From positions 50,642-114,641 of the forward strand of contig CAXBAF010000010.1 of NCBI GenBank assembly GCA_963973795.1: a stretch of DNA of 64,000 nucleotides, given 5' to 3'. The translations under genes were made by a program, and so were the position numbers. A model generated the notes under the pieces. It searched no databases. It saw nothing but the letters and a program-made list of their open reading frames with translations, and was not told the DNA's origin. This DNA comes from UBA1926 sp002337215 (GTDB taxonomy: Bacteria > Planctomycetota > Phycisphaerae > Phycisphaerales > UBA1924). Below are positions 1-8,246 of the stretch, piece after piece (position 1 is the stretch's first letter; each line of letters starts with the position of its first letter).

Positions 1-1410
1 CGTCAGATCGCCCGCGGGGATCCGCAGCAGCGCCTCCTTCTCGGTGACCAGCTTCTCTTTGACCATGTCGCAGGCGAGCTTCACCGCGGCCGCGCCCGTG
101 CGCTTGCCGGTCCGGGTCTGCAGCATCCAGAGCTTGCCGCGCTCGATCGTGAACTCGATGTCCTGCATGTCCTTGTAGTGCTTTTCGAGGGTCGTCTTGA
201 TCTTCATGAGCTGCGCGTAGGACTTCTTGTCCCACGCCGCCATCTCGCTCGCGGGCTTCGGCGTGCGGATGCCCGCGACGACGTCCTCGCCCTGCGCATC
301 GATCAGGAACTCGCCGTAGAACTTGTTCTCGCCCGTGGACGGGTTCCGCGTGAACGCGACGCCCGTGCCCGAGTCTTTGCCCATGTTCCCGTAGACCATC
401 GCCTGCACGTTCACCGCGGTGCCGATCAGCCCCGTGATCCCGTTGAGACGGCGGTAGATCACCGCACGCTCCGAATCCCAGCTCTTGAACACCGCCTCGA
501 TCGCCAGCTCGAGCTGCTTGAACGGGTTCTGCGGGAACGGGTCCGCGACGCTCGAGCGGTAGACCTCCTTGTAGGCCTCCACCAGCTCGACCATGCCCTC
601 CTCGGGGACCTCCGTGTCGACCGTCACGCCGTACTTGTTCTTGATGCGATCGAACGCGTGCTCGAACTTGTGGTGGTCCACGCCCATGACCACGTCGCCG
701 AACATGTTGATCAGACGCCGGTACGCGTCGTAGGCGAACCGCTTGTTGCCCGTCTGCTCGGCGAGGCCCTCGACCGCCTCATCGTTGAGGCCCAGGTTGA
801 GCACGGTGTCCATCATTCCCGGCATCGAGACCGCCGCGCCCGAACGCACGGAGACCAGCAGCGGGTTGCCCGAGTCGCCGAAGACCTTGCCGGTCTCCTT
901 CTGCACCAGCGCCATGTGGCGGTGCACCTCGTTCATCATGTTGTGCGGGAGCCGCTTGCCCCCCTGGTTGTACTTCTGGCACGTCTCGGTCGTGATCGTG
1001 AAGCCCGGGGGAACCGGCAGGTTGATCGAAGTCATGTCCGCGAGGTTGGCACCCTTGCCACCCAGCAGCTCCTTCATCGTGTTGTCGCCCTCGGTCTTGA
1101 TCGCGCCGAACGAGTAGACCATCTTGCCGGGCTTGATCTTCTTGCTGCCCCCCTTCGACGACGAGGCGCCAACAGACGAACGCTTCGCGGTCCGCTTCAC
1201 CGCGGGCTTCGCGGCCGACTTCTTCGCGGCCTTCTTGGTCGTCTTCTTCGCGGCCTTCTTCGAGGCGGGCTTCTTGCTCGCGGTCTTCTTGGTCGGCTTC
1301 TTGGCCGTCTTCTTCGCGACCTTCTTCGAGGTCGCCTTGCGGACGGTCTTCTTGGAACGGCCACCCGCGTGCGAGCGGACGGACGAATTCTTCGAGGTCT
1401 TCTTGGCCAT
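1..1410 (-). CDS. ppdK: Pyruvate, phosphate dikinase (3' end outside the window), with lysine-rich N-terminal extension
   Basis: Interconverts pyruvate, ATP and Pi with PEP, AMP and PPi in the cytoplasm. The visible 470 residues contain the N-terminal nucleotide-binding part of the family: from residue 97 on MVYSFGAIKTEGDN, then ELLGGKGANLADM, VPPGFTITTETC, VSVRSGAAVSMPGMMDTVLN and GTGVAFTRNPSTGE. The phosphohistidine and PEP-binding domains would lie beyond base 1. Residues 1-96 are not part of the family: a low-complexity stretch of repeated KKTxKK, KKAAKK and KKPxxKK units resembling the tail of histone H1 or bacterial H1-like proteins. The start at 1410 has an AAGGGA about ten bases upstream; the Met at 1122, where other family members would begin, has no Shine-Dalgarno, so I keep the long form. 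Divergent from pabB across about 220 bases. Confidence 0.93.
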   Translation of the reverse strand, partial: MAKKTSKNSSVRSHAGGRSKKTVRKATSKKVAKKTAKKPTKKTASKKPASKKAAKKTTKKAAKKSAAKPAVKRTAKRSSVGASSSKGGSKKIKPGKMVYSFGAIKTEGDNTMKELLGGKGANLADMTSINLPVPPGFTITTETCQKYNQGGKRLPHNMMNEVHRHMALVQKETGKVFGDSGNPLLVSVRSGAAVSMPGMMDTVLNLGLNDEAVEGLAEQTGNKRFAYDAYRRLINMFGDVVMGVDHHKFEHAFDRIKNKYGVTVDTEVPEEGMVELVEAYKEVYRSSVADPFPQNPFKQLELAIEAVFKSWDSERAVIYRRLNGITGLIGTAVNVQAMVYGNMGKDSGTGVAFTRNPSTGENKFYGEFLIDAQGEDVVAGIRTPKPASEMAAWDKKSYAQLMKIKTTLEKHYKDMQDIEFTIERGKLWMLQTRTGKRTGAAAVKLACDMVKEKLVTEKEALLRIPAGDLT

Positions 1411-1485
1411 AGCTGGGGCATCCCTTCAGTCGGGGGTGAGAGTCCGGTGCGGCCGGGTGCTCGGCGGGTCGTCACGCCGATCGGA

Positions 1486-1507
1486 GGGTGATCGAGAATG
1501 ATCACCC
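1486..1507. promoter_or_regulatory. Perfect inverted repeat upstream of ppdK
   Basis: GGGTGATC, six bases, GATCACCC. It lies about 76 bases upstream of the ppdK start in the ppdK/pabB divergent intergenic region, a position fitting a repressor or activator site. No cognate regulator is recognisable nearby; the role is inference. Confidence 0.35.
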
Positions 1508-1631
1508 GGCGATTCGGCAGGCTCGCGACCGCGATCCCGGCTCAACCCCGGGTTCTGTGCGGAAAAATCCGGGGCAACAGTTTAGAACCCGAGCCTTCCA
1601 CGGACGACCCTCCCCGTAGCATCTCACCGCG

Positions 1632-3062
1632 ATGAGCACAGAAAACACCTCACAATCTGTGCTAATACAACAATCGATCGATTCGCCCCGCGATCAAACA
1701 CCCGAAGGCAACGCCGAGATCACCGACCCCGTCACCAACGCGATACTCCGCTGGCCGACCGACCGGCCGCTCGCGATCGTCAACGCGGGCCGCCTCGTGC
1801 CCCAGGCCGTCGGCCCGGGCGCACCCGACCCCCGATCGGCAGAGAGCCGATCGACCGCCCCGCGCTGGACGATCCTTGCGTCGCCCACCCGCGTCACACC
1901 CATCACGACCCCCGCCGATCTCGACGCACTGCTCGCCGACCGATCGACGCCAACCAACCACAGCCGGGGCATCCGCACCGGCACCCGCAACGAGACGCCC
2001 CCCTTCCGATCCGGCCGGCTGCTCGCCCTCGCCTACGAGGCCGGGCACGCCCTGGAACCAAGCCTCGGACGACACCCGACCCGACGCCCGACCGACCAAC
2101 CGCTCGGCTACATCCTCGAGTGCCCGGATTCCGCCGCCTTCGACCACGCCGCGAACGCGTGGACGACCCCGCCGACCGGCCTGCGCGAATCCCCCGACCC
2201 GGCGGGCTACCGCCTCGGCTCACTCGCGAGCGAGACGGGTGCCGATGCCTACCGCGCCGCCGTCCGGATCGCGCTCGGCTACATCTGCGCGGGCGATGTC
2301 TACCAGGTCAACCTCGCCCACAGGCTCACCGCGCCGTTCGAGGGCTCGCCGCGCGCGCTCGCCGCGGCTCTGCTCCGCACCGCCTCACCCGCGCACGGCT
2401 TCTACGCCGAACTCCCAACCGACGACGGGCGCACACCCGCGATCCTCAGCGCGAGCCCCGAGCTGTTCGTCTCGTTCGACCCCGCGACCCGGACCGTGCG
2501 CACAAGCCCGATGAAGGGCACCCGGCCGATCACGGGCGACGCCGAGGAATTGCGGGCCGCCGAGAAAGACCGCGCGGAGCTCAACATGATCACCGACCTG
2601 ATGCGCAACGACCTCGGACGCGTCTGCGCATTCGGGTCGATGCGCGTCGAGCGGGCGCGCACGATCGAGGCCCACGGCTCCAGCGTCTGGCAGGCGACCA
2701 GCACCGTCTCGGGCACGCTCCGCGACGAGGTCTCCGCAGCAGACCTCGTGCGCGCCGCCTTCCCTCCCGGGTCGGTCACCGGCGCACCGAAGATCCGCGC
2801 CATGCAGATCATCCGCGAACTCGAGCCCGTCCCCCGCGGGTTTTACTGCGGCACCCTCGGCTGGCTCGACGACGACGGTGGATTCTCACTCAACGTCGGC
2901 ATCCGCACCGCGACGGTCGCCGGCGACGAGCTGCGTTACCACGTCGGCGCCGGCATCGTCGCGGATTCCGACCCCGACGCGGAGTGGGCCGAGACGATGG
3001 GCAAGGCCGAGGTCATCGGCCGGCTCGCGAGCGCCGATACGCCCGATCAGTGCGGCAACTGA
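1632..3062 (+). CDS. pabB: Aminodeoxychorismate synthase component I (chorismate-binding enzyme)
   Basis: Converts chorismate with ammonia or glutamine-derived nitrogen to 4-amino-4-deoxychorismate for folate synthesis. The 476 residues end in the chorismate-binding domain: AGDVYQVNLAHRL, SASPELFVSFD, PMKGTRPI, EKDRAELNMITDLMRNDLGR and PPGSVTGAPKIRAM followed by GFYCGTLGWL. The Lys in PMKGT is the residue that distinguishes PabB from TrpE (which has PIRGT in the same place), so I favour PabB over anthranilate synthase. No pabA or pabC is adjacent. The 3' end overlaps the convergent aldo/keto reductase by 16 bases. The first 100 residues are little conserved and the start is the first Met of the frame. 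Confidence 0.88.
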   Translation: MSTENTSQSVLIQQSIDSPRDQTPEGNAEITDPVTNAILRWPTDRPLAIVNAGRLVPQAVGPGAPDPRSAESRSTAPRWTILASPTRVTPITTPADLDALLADRSTPTNHSRGIRTGTRNETPPFRSGRLLALAYEAGHALEPSLGRHPTRRPTDQPLGYILECPDSAAFDHAANAWTTPPTGLRESPDPAGYRLGSLASETGADAYRAAVRIALGYICAGDVYQVNLAHRLTAPFEGSPRALAAALLRTASPAHGFYAELPTDDGRTPAILSASPELFVSFDPATRTVRTSPMKGTRPITGDAEELRAAEKDRAELNMITDLMRNDLGRVCAFGSMRVERARTIEAHGSSVWQATSTVSGTLRDEVSAADLVRAAFPPGSVTGAPKIRAMQIIRELEPVPRGFYCGTLGWLDDDGGFSLNVGIRTATVAGDELRYHVGAGIVADSDPDAEWAETMGKAEVIGRLASADTPDQCGN

Positions 3063-4057
3063 ATCCCCGCGAACCACTCCCGCAGCGTCGCGATTTCATC
3101 GGCCGTCAGCGCCTCGTCCGTCCCCCCGCGCACGTTGCAGTTCGCCTGCCGCTGATTGCGGAACCCCGGGATCACGCCCGCGACGTGGGGGTGGCCCGCG
3201 ACGAAGCGGCAGCACACGCTCGACAGGTCGGCAGTCTCGGAGCCGTACTGCGCCTTCACCTTCTCGAGCACCGGCTTGAGTTTGGTGAGGTACTCGCCTT
3301 TGAACTCGGCGCGGTTTGCGCGCACATCCCCGTCCTCGAACACCGGCGGGTTCTCGGGGTCGAACTTGTCGAGCAGCACGCCCTTGCCCAGCGGGCCGAA
3401 CGCGATGAAGGAGATCTCCCCGGCGTCCATCAGCTTCTGCACGGCCGACCCGGGGCGGATGAAGTTGTCCTCGATCAGGTTCGCCCAGCTCTGGAACACG
3501 CTGGGCTTGACGATCTCGGCGGACCGCGTGAACCCCTCATCGGAGTACGCGCTCTGACCGATCACACGGATCTTGCCCTCGTTCTTGAGCGCCTGCATCG
3601 TCGCGGCGGCCTCGTGGATGTTGCCCGGCTGGTCGTCGGGCGCGAAGAAATCGTGGTGCAGGTAGTAGATGTCGATGACATCCACGCCCAGGTTGCGCAG
3701 GCTCTGCTCGCACTGGTGGCGGATGTGGTGCGGCTCGTACGCGTGCGCCGCCGTGCCCTTCATGTGCCCGACCTTCGAGGCGATCACCACGTCCGTCGGG
3801 CTCACGCCCAGGCCGTGGAAGACGTCGCCCAGCATCCGCTCGGCCTTGCCGTTCCCGTAGATATCCGCGTTGTCGAAGTGGTTGACCCCGGCGTCGAGAC
3901 CCGCCTTGATGCCGTCGCGGATGTCGTGCTCATCCACATCCGCCCAGCCGATCGGGGCGCCGTTGTCTACCGAATAATTCGGCCCGCCCATGGTCCAGCA
4001 GCCGAACCCGATCTCCGAAACCTTCACATCGCTCGTACCGATTTGGGTGTATCGCAT
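3047..4057 (-). CDS. Aldo/keto reductase
   Basis: NAD(P)H-dependent reductase of carbonyl compounds, 336 residues, substrate unknown. Catalytic tetrad candidates are visible: the Asp/Tyr region FDNADIYGNGKAERMLGD, Lys in VIASKVGHM and His in DIYYLHHDF; the cofactor-binding end is GVIPGFRNQRQANCN. The chosen start (MRYTQIGTSDVKVSEIGFG) is where the family begins; an in-frame extension upstream to 4150 is Arg-rich, lies within the TetR gene, and is rejected. It follows the tetR gene on the same strand with about 37 bases between, so they may be co-transcribed and both respond to the TetR ligand. A second, distinct aldo/keto reductase lies at 32434-33513. Confidence 0.9.
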   Translation of the reverse strand: MRYTQIGTSDVKVSEIGFGCWTMGGPNYSVDNGAPIGWADVDEHDIRDGIKAGLDAGVNHFDNADIYGNGKAERMLGDVFHGLGVSPTDVVIASKVGHMKGTAAHAYEPHHIRHQCEQSLRNLGVDVIDIYYLHHDFFAPDDQPGNIHEAAATMQALKNEGKIRVIGQSAYSDEGFTRSAEIVKPSVFQSWANLIEDNFIRPGSAVQKLMDAGEISFIAFGPLGKGVLLDKFDPENPPVFEDGDVRANRAEFKGEYLTKLKPVLEKVKAQYGSETADLSSVCCRFVAGHPHVAGVIPGFRNQRQANCNVRGGTDEALTADEIATLREWFAGIQLPH

Positions 4058-4094
4058 GCCCCAGCGTAGGGGGCCGCGAGCCCGATCATGCCGG

Positions 4095-4706
4095 TCACGC
4101 CGCGTCGTGCGGCGCGCGCTCGTCGCGGTCGACATCGGCGAGCGCCGCATCGATCAGTGTTGACGCCGCGGCCCGCGCCGAGGCGATGATCGGAGCGATC
4201 GACGCCGGGGCCGGGTTGCTCTGCGCCGCCGTCAGCACACCCCGGAACAGGAGCATGAGTTGATCGGCGAGCGGGCCGGGATCGTCCGCCCCGGCCTGCA
4301 TCGCGAGCCCCGCGAGGAACCGTTTCACGAGCACGCCGTGCTCCTCACAGACCGCCTTGATCGGGCTGTCGTCGTCGGCGAACTCGCCCGTCGCGCGGAT
4401 GAACAGGCAGCCGCGGAACGACCCGCGTGTGACCAGAGTCTCCGCGACATCGAACAGGGCGAGCAGCCGCGCCCGCGGCGTGGGGGCCCTGCGTTCGATG
4501 TCGGTGAACATCTCCGCCCGCCCCCGCTCGCCCGCCCGGCGAATCGCGGCGACAATCAGATCGTCCTTTGTTCCGAAGTGCTTGTAGAGAGTCATCTTGG
4601 CGACGCCGGCCCGCGCGAGGATCGCGTCGATGCCGGTCGCGCGGTAGCCCCGCTCGTCGAAAAGCTCGAGCGCCGCGTCAATCAGTTGATCCGCTTTTGA
4701 AGACAC
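4095..4706 (-). CDS. TetR-family transcriptional repressor
   Basis: 203 residues. The N-terminal helix-turn-helix is typical: LIDAALELFDERGYRATGIDAILARAGVAKMTLYKHFGTKDDL in residues 7-50; the C-terminal ligand-binding half is TetR_C-like and ligand unknown. The start is GTG at 4706. It faces the AhpD-like gene at 4881 across 174 bases that contain two copies of a TAGAC/GTCTA-type site, the classic arrangement of a TetR repressor controlling itself and a divergent target. The aldo/keto reductase follows on the same strand. Target genes suggest a response to reactive electrophiles or peroxides, which is inference. Confidence 0.92.
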   Translation of the reverse strand: MSSKADQLIDAALELFDERGYRATGIDAILARAGVAKMTLYKHFGTKDDLIVAAIRRAGERGRAEMFTDIERRAPTPRARLLALFDVAETLVTRGSFRGCLFIRATGEFADDDSPIKAVCEEHGVLVKRFLAGLAMQAGADDPGPLADQLMLLFRGVLTAAQSNPAPASIAPIIASARAAASTLIDAALADVDRDERAPHDAA

Positions 4707-4714
4707 ACCAAAAT

Positions 4715-4729
4715 ATACCGATCTGTCTA
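4715..4729. promoter_or_regulatory. Half-degenerate TetR operator near the tetR start
   Basis: ATACCGATCTGTCTA repeats the core and right arm of the better site at 4787-4806 (CCGATCTGTCTA is identical in both). It begins nine bases upstream of the tetR GTG, so binding would block tetR itself. Confidence 0.55.
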
Positions 4730-4786
4730 CTCATCTATGCCGCAAGAAGGTAGAAAGCGGAGAATTTCTCTGTTTCGGCGGAAATA

Positions 4787-4806
4787 AATAGACCGATCTG
4801 TCTATT
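4787..4806. promoter_or_regulatory. TetR operator (palindrome)
   Basis: AATAGAC, CGATCT, GTCTATT: perfect 7-base arms around a 6-base centre, 75 bases upstream of the AhpD-like start. Size and symmetry are those of TetR-family operators, and the partial copy at 4715-4729 sits by the repressor gene. Assignment to the adjacent TetR is inference from position. Confidence 0.7.
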
Positions 4807-4880
4807 CTCCCCGGTCCACGCCGCCCACCGGGCGACAAACAGCACACCAAGGCGAAGAGCCCATTCTGGAGGATCAACCC

Positions 4881-5432
4881 ATGCCCCGCATCACCCCCGT
4901 GAACCCCGACAACGCGACCGGCCAGGCCAAGGAACTCCTCGGGGTCGTCAAGAGCAAACTGGGCGGGACGCCCAACCTGCTCAAGACCATGGCGCACAGC
5001 CCCGCCGTCCTCAAGAGCTACCTCGACTACAGCGGCGCCCTCAGCGACGCGAGCCTGTCGGCCGCGGTCCGCGAGCAGATCGCCCTCGCCGTCGCCAACG
5101 CCAACAAGTGCGGCTACTGCGCCGCGGCCCACACCGTGATCGGCAAGGGGGCGGGGCTCACGGGCGACCAGGCCGCCGCCGCCCAGCGCGGCGAGGCGGA
5201 AGATCCCAAGACCCAGGCGATCGTCACGCTCGCCCTCCAGATCAACGAGAACCGGGGTTGGATCACCGACGAGCAGTTCAAGGCCGCCACCGAGGCGGGC
5301 GTCACCCAGCCCGAGATCCTCGAGACCGTCGCGGTCGTCACCTTCAACCTGCTGACCAACTACCTCAACCACGTCATCGAGACCGAGGTCGATTTCCCGA
5401 AGGTCGATCTCGTCGAGACCGCGAACGCCTAA
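4881..5432 (+). CDS. Carboxymuconolactone decarboxylase / AhpD-like alkylhydroperoxidase
   Basis: 183 residues of the CMD/AhpD fold. The redox motif is NKCGYCAAAHTVIGKGAG (CxxC with the downstream His), which in AhpD-like proteins reduces hydroperoxides or reacts with thiol partners; a true decarboxylase role is unlikely. A good Shine-Dalgarno (GGAGG, in tctggaggatc) precedes the ATG. A thioredoxin gene follows 188 bases downstream on the same strand and could be the reductant. The gene lies under the divergent TetR operator, so it is probably induced by the TetR ligand. Confidence 0.9.
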   Translation: MPRITPVNPDNATGQAKELLGVVKSKLGGTPNLLKTMAHSPAVLKSYLDYSGALSDASLSAAVREQIALAVANANKCGYCAAAHTVIGKGAGLTGDQAAAAQRGEAEDPKTQAIVTLALQINENRGWITDEQFKAATEAGVTQPEILETVAVVTFNLLTNYLNHVIETEVDFPKVDLVETANA

Positions 5433-5620
5433 CCTGTCCTGTCTCGGGGACCCCGTCGTCCGTCCCGGCGATTCGCCGGGCCGGCAACGCCCGGGATAAG
5501 CAGCGCAGGACGCGATCACACACGCATCGGGCGGCCGGGCGGAATAGAAGACCCCGCCCGGCCGCTCATCAGGAAACCCCGGCGGCCCGCAACCGCCGAC
5601 CTTTGAAGGAGCCATCACCT

Positions 5621-5959
5621 ATGGCAGGCGACAACACCCTCGAATTCACCGAGTCGAACTTCGACGCCGAGGTCATGAGCAGCGATCAGCCCGTGCTCGT
5701 CGACTTCTGGGCCCCGTGGTGCGCCCCCTGCCGTGCGGTGGGCCCCACCGTCGACGCCGTCGCCGACAAGTACGCCGGCAAGGCGAAGGTCGGCAAGGTC
5801 AACATCGACGAGCACCCCGCGATCGCCGCGAAGTTCGGCGTGCAGTCCATCCCGACGATCATCGTCGTCAAGGACGGCGCGGTCTCCGAGACCTTCGTCG
5901 GCATCCGCGACGAGGACACGCTCTCCGAATCGCTCGAGAGCGCCGGCGCGACCGCCTGA
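5621..5959 (+). CDS. trxA: Thioredoxin
   Basis: 112 residues, full-length thioredoxin, a cytoplasmic protein disulfide reductase. The active site is FWAPWCAPCRAVGP, i.e. WCAPC instead of the usual WCGPC; the cis-proline segment is QSIPTIIVVKDG. The start MAGDNTLEFTESNF has GAAGGAG about ten bases upstream; a much longer in-frame extension running back through the AhpD-like gene in another frame is rejected. A strong terminator follows. It could work with the AhpD-like protein upstream. Confidence 0.96.
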   Translation: MAGDNTLEFTESNFDAEVMSSDQPVLVDFWAPWCAPCRAVGPTVDAVADKYAGKAKVGKVNIDEHPAIAAKFGVQSIPTIIVVKDGAVSETFVGIRDEDTLSESLESAGATA

Positions 5960-5983
5960 GCGAGCGACACACGCCGAATTGAC

Positions 5984-6016
5984 AAGCCCCCCGCCGGCAC
6001 GCCGACGGGGGGCTTT
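5984..6016 (+). terminator. Rho-independent terminator after thioredoxin
   Basis: Stem AAGCCCCCCGCCGGC/GCCGACGGGGGGCTTT with a short loop and a T-rich end, 25 bases after the thioredoxin stop. It can also serve the converging gene on the minus strand. Confidence 0.85.
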
Positions 6017-6081
6017 GTTGTGCGCACGGTTCCGGTCGCGCGCTCAAGTCCGAGACGAATGTCGCCGCTCGCCGGCAGCGA

Positions 6082-6480
6082 TCACCCGCCGCACATGCCC
6101 TCGGGCATGGGACGGCCGAAGAACTCTTCCTTCACGACCTTCCCGTCCTCGACGGTGTAGACCCCGATCTCGTCCATCTGCATCCGCGGCCACGAGCCGT
6201 CCTTGCTCTCGCAGTCCATCTCGTACCGCACACAGAACCCATTCGGCGTCGCGTACGGCCCGTGCGCCTGGCACGAATGCATCGTCACCGTCTTGTACCA
6301 CTCGGCGTGCTTTGCCTCGACCGCCTTTCGGCCCTCAAACTCCATCCCGTCGCCCTCGACGGACACAAAGTCGTCGTGCCAGTGCTTGTCCCACAGCGGG
6401 AAATCGCTTTCCGCCCCGCTGTTCACATGGTCCACGACTTCCTGGGCGATCTTCGCCACCGGGTTCGCCATCGTCAGCAT
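6082..6480 (-). CDS. NTF2/SnoaL-like protein
   Basis: 132 residues with the pattern of the NTF2-like cone fold (SnoaL-like): VDHVNSGAESDFPLWDKHWHDDFVSVEGDGMEFEGRKAVEAKHAEWYKTV, then alternating strands ending DEIGVYTVEDGKVVKEEFFGR. Such proteins are small enzymes or ligand-binding proteins; no catalytic role can be read here. The start at 6480 has GGGAG nine bases upstream; a longer frame to 6642 runs into the divergent Nudix gene and is rejected. A second Met lies three codons in. Confidence 0.75.
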   Translation of the reverse strand: MLTMANPVAKIAQEVVDHVNSGAESDFPLWDKHWHDDFVSVEGDGMEFEGRKAVEAKHAEWYKTVTMHSCQAHGPYATPNGFCVRYEMDCESKDGSWPRMQMDEIGVYTVEDGKVVKEEFFGRPMPEGMCGG

Positions 6481-6570
6481 CGTTCCGCTCCCTTCAAGCC
6501 ACGGTCGTTGTTCGGTTCGGTGTCCAGCGTACACACCGACCACGAAATCCCAAGGGGGTATCTTCAACGG

Positions 6571-7038
6571 ATGCCCAAGATCCGGACCGATGTCGTCGAT
6601 GCGTATGTGTTCCGCCGAGCCGCGGCGATCGAACTGCTCCAACTCCGCCGCGTGGATCCCCCGCTATCGGGCACCTGGCAGCCCGTTATGGGGCACACCG
6701 AGGCGGGTGAGACCGCGGCGTGCTGCGTGTGGCGCGAGGTGCGCGAGGAAACCGGGCTGCAACGCGACGAGACGCTGGGCGCCTGGGCCCTCGAGCAGGT
6801 CCACCCGTTCTTCCTCGCCGACCGCGACGAGATCGTGTTGAGCCCGCGGTTCGCGATCGAGGTCGGGCGGGCCTGGGAACCGATCCTCAACGAGGAGCAT
6901 GACGACCACCGCTGGGTCCCGATCGCTCAGGCGACCGAACACTTCCTCTGGCCCGGCCAGCACGCCGCGATCGCCGAACTACGCTCGCTGCTCGACGTGC
7001 CGGAACGATGCGCCGCACTCCGCCTGCGGCTGCCGTAA
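6571..7038 (+). CDS. Nudix hydrolase
   Basis: 155 residues. The Nudix box is complete: GHTEAGETAACCVWREVREETGL (G-x5-E-x7-R-E-x2-E-E-x-G). It hydrolyses a nucleoside diphosphate linked to another group; substrate unknown. The overall form (DAYVFRR, LQLRR, GTWQPVMGHTEAGE) recalls the NudB/dihydroneopterin triphosphate diphosphatase group, which is only a suggestion. The start MPKIRTDVVDAYVFRR follows AGGGGGTA by about ten bases. Divergent from the NTF2-like gene. Confidence 0.88.
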   Translation: MPKIRTDVVDAYVFRRAAAIELLQLRRVDPPLSGTWQPVMGHTEAGETAACCVWREVREETGLQRDETLGAWALEQVHPFFLADRDEIVLSPRFAIEVGRAWEPILNEEHDDHRWVPIAQATEHFLWPGQHAAIAELRSLLDVPERCAALRLRLP

Positions 7039-7049
7039 CGGCTCGTGCC

Positions 7050-8246
7050 TCACGAGATCGTCAGCGTCGGCGTCGTCTTCCCCTGCTTCAACGACGCGAG
7101 CGTCACCTGCGATTCCAGGTTCCGCACCAGGTTCTCGAGCGACGTGGGCAGCGCCTCGCCGCCCGCGCTCGCCGCCTCGAAGTTCCCGGTCGGCGTTCCC
7201 GCGTCCCCGTTCGCACGCAGCGCCATCGTGATCGGCACCGCACCCAGGAACGGGAGCCCCAGACGCTGCGCCATCTGCTCCGCGCCGCCGCGCCCGAAGA
7301 TGTCGTAGCTCTTCCCGTCGTCGCCCACAAAGAACGACATGTTCTCGACCACGCCCAGCACCTCGACGTTCAACTGCTGGAACATCCGCACCGCGCGCAC
7401 GGCGTCGTCTTGGGCCACCTTCTGCGGGGTGCACACGATCACCGCGCCCGTCAGCTTCAGCGTCTGCGCCATCGTCAGCGGCACGTCGCCCGTCCCCGGC
7501 GGCAGGTCGATGATCAGGTAGTCCAGATCGCCCCAGCGCGTCCGCGTGACAAGCTGGTTGAACGCCCCGTGCGCCATCGGCCCGCGCCAGATCAGCGGCT
7601 TGTCCGCCTCGACCATCTTCCCGAGCGTGATCGCGCGAACGCCGTGAACGTTGTGGGGTTGCAGCTCCCCGGCAACGACCTCCTGCTCGAGCGAATCGAG
7701 CCCGAGCAGCGTCGGCAGCGAGGGCCCATAGATATCACCGTCCAGAAGCCCCACCGCGTGGCCCGCCCGCGCGAGGCCCACCGCGAGGTTGACCGCGACC
7801 GTCGATTTGCCCACGCCCCCCTTGCCGGCCCCCACCGCGATGACGTGCTTCACGCCCGGCAACGCGTTGCCTCCCGCGCCCTTGTCGGCGGGCCCGGCGT
7901 CAGGCGAGGAACCGGCCGGAGCCGCAGCCGGGCGGGCGTCGGTGTCCGCGGCCTCATCGCCGCCGACCGTGAAGACCGTCTCGCCCTGCTGATCGACGAA
8001 CTGGAACGTGAGGCGTGTCACGCCGATGCTGTCGCGCGACGCGGCCCGCCGGATCGCCCGGTCGGCTTCGCCGGCGATGTGCACCATCGTGGTCTGGTCG
8101 GTGCCCTCGGCGAGATTGAGTTTCACCGTGGCGTACGAGTCGCAGGCCGACACCCATTGGAGCGCCCCGCCCGTTACGAGATCCGATCCGCCGTCGTCGT
8201 CGACGGTTGTCAGCGCGCGGGTCACCAGGTCTTTGGTCAGGCTCAC
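7050..8246 (-). CDS. mrp: Mrp/ApbC-family P-loop ATPase (Fe-S cluster carrier type)
   Basis: 398 residues. An N-terminal MIP18/DUF59 domain (about residues 1-95) is joined by a Pro/Ala linker to the ATPase: deviant Walker A HVIAVGAGKGGVGKSTVAVNLA, LLDGDIYGPSLPTLLG, Walker B DYLIIDLPPGTGD and ENMSFF. Members load [4Fe-4S] clusters on apoproteins. The usual CxxC after ENMS that binds the bridging cluster is absent: it reads ENMSFFVGDDGKSYDIFG, so the protein may bind its cluster otherwise or not at all. Start is GTG at 8246 with AGGAG nine bases upstream. Convergent with the Nudix gene. Confidence 0.9.
   Translation of the reverse strand: MSLTKDLVTRALTTVDDDGGSDLVTGGALQWVSACDSYATVKLNLAEGTDQTTMVHIAGEADRAIRRAASRDSIGVTRLTFQFVDQQGETVFTVGGDEAADTDARPAAAPAGSSPDAGPADKGAGGNALPGVKHVIAVGAGKGGVGKSTVAVNLAVGLARAGHAVGLLDGDIYGPSLPTLLGLDSLEQEVVAGELQPHNVHGVRAITLGKMVEADKPLIWRGPMAHGAFNQLVTRTRWGDLDYLIIDLPPGTGDVPLTMAQTLKLTGAVIVCTPQKVAQDDAVRAVRMFQQLNVEVLGVVENMSFFVGDDGKSYDIFGRGGAEQMAQRLGLPFLGAVPITMALRANGDAGTPTGNFEAASAGGEALPTSLENLVRNLESQVTLASLKQGKTTPTLTIS

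Noticed and set aside
178..1491. Long plus-strand open frame
   Set aside because: It is antisense to ppdK, with His/Arg/Leu-rich composition typical of shadow frames in GC-rich DNA.
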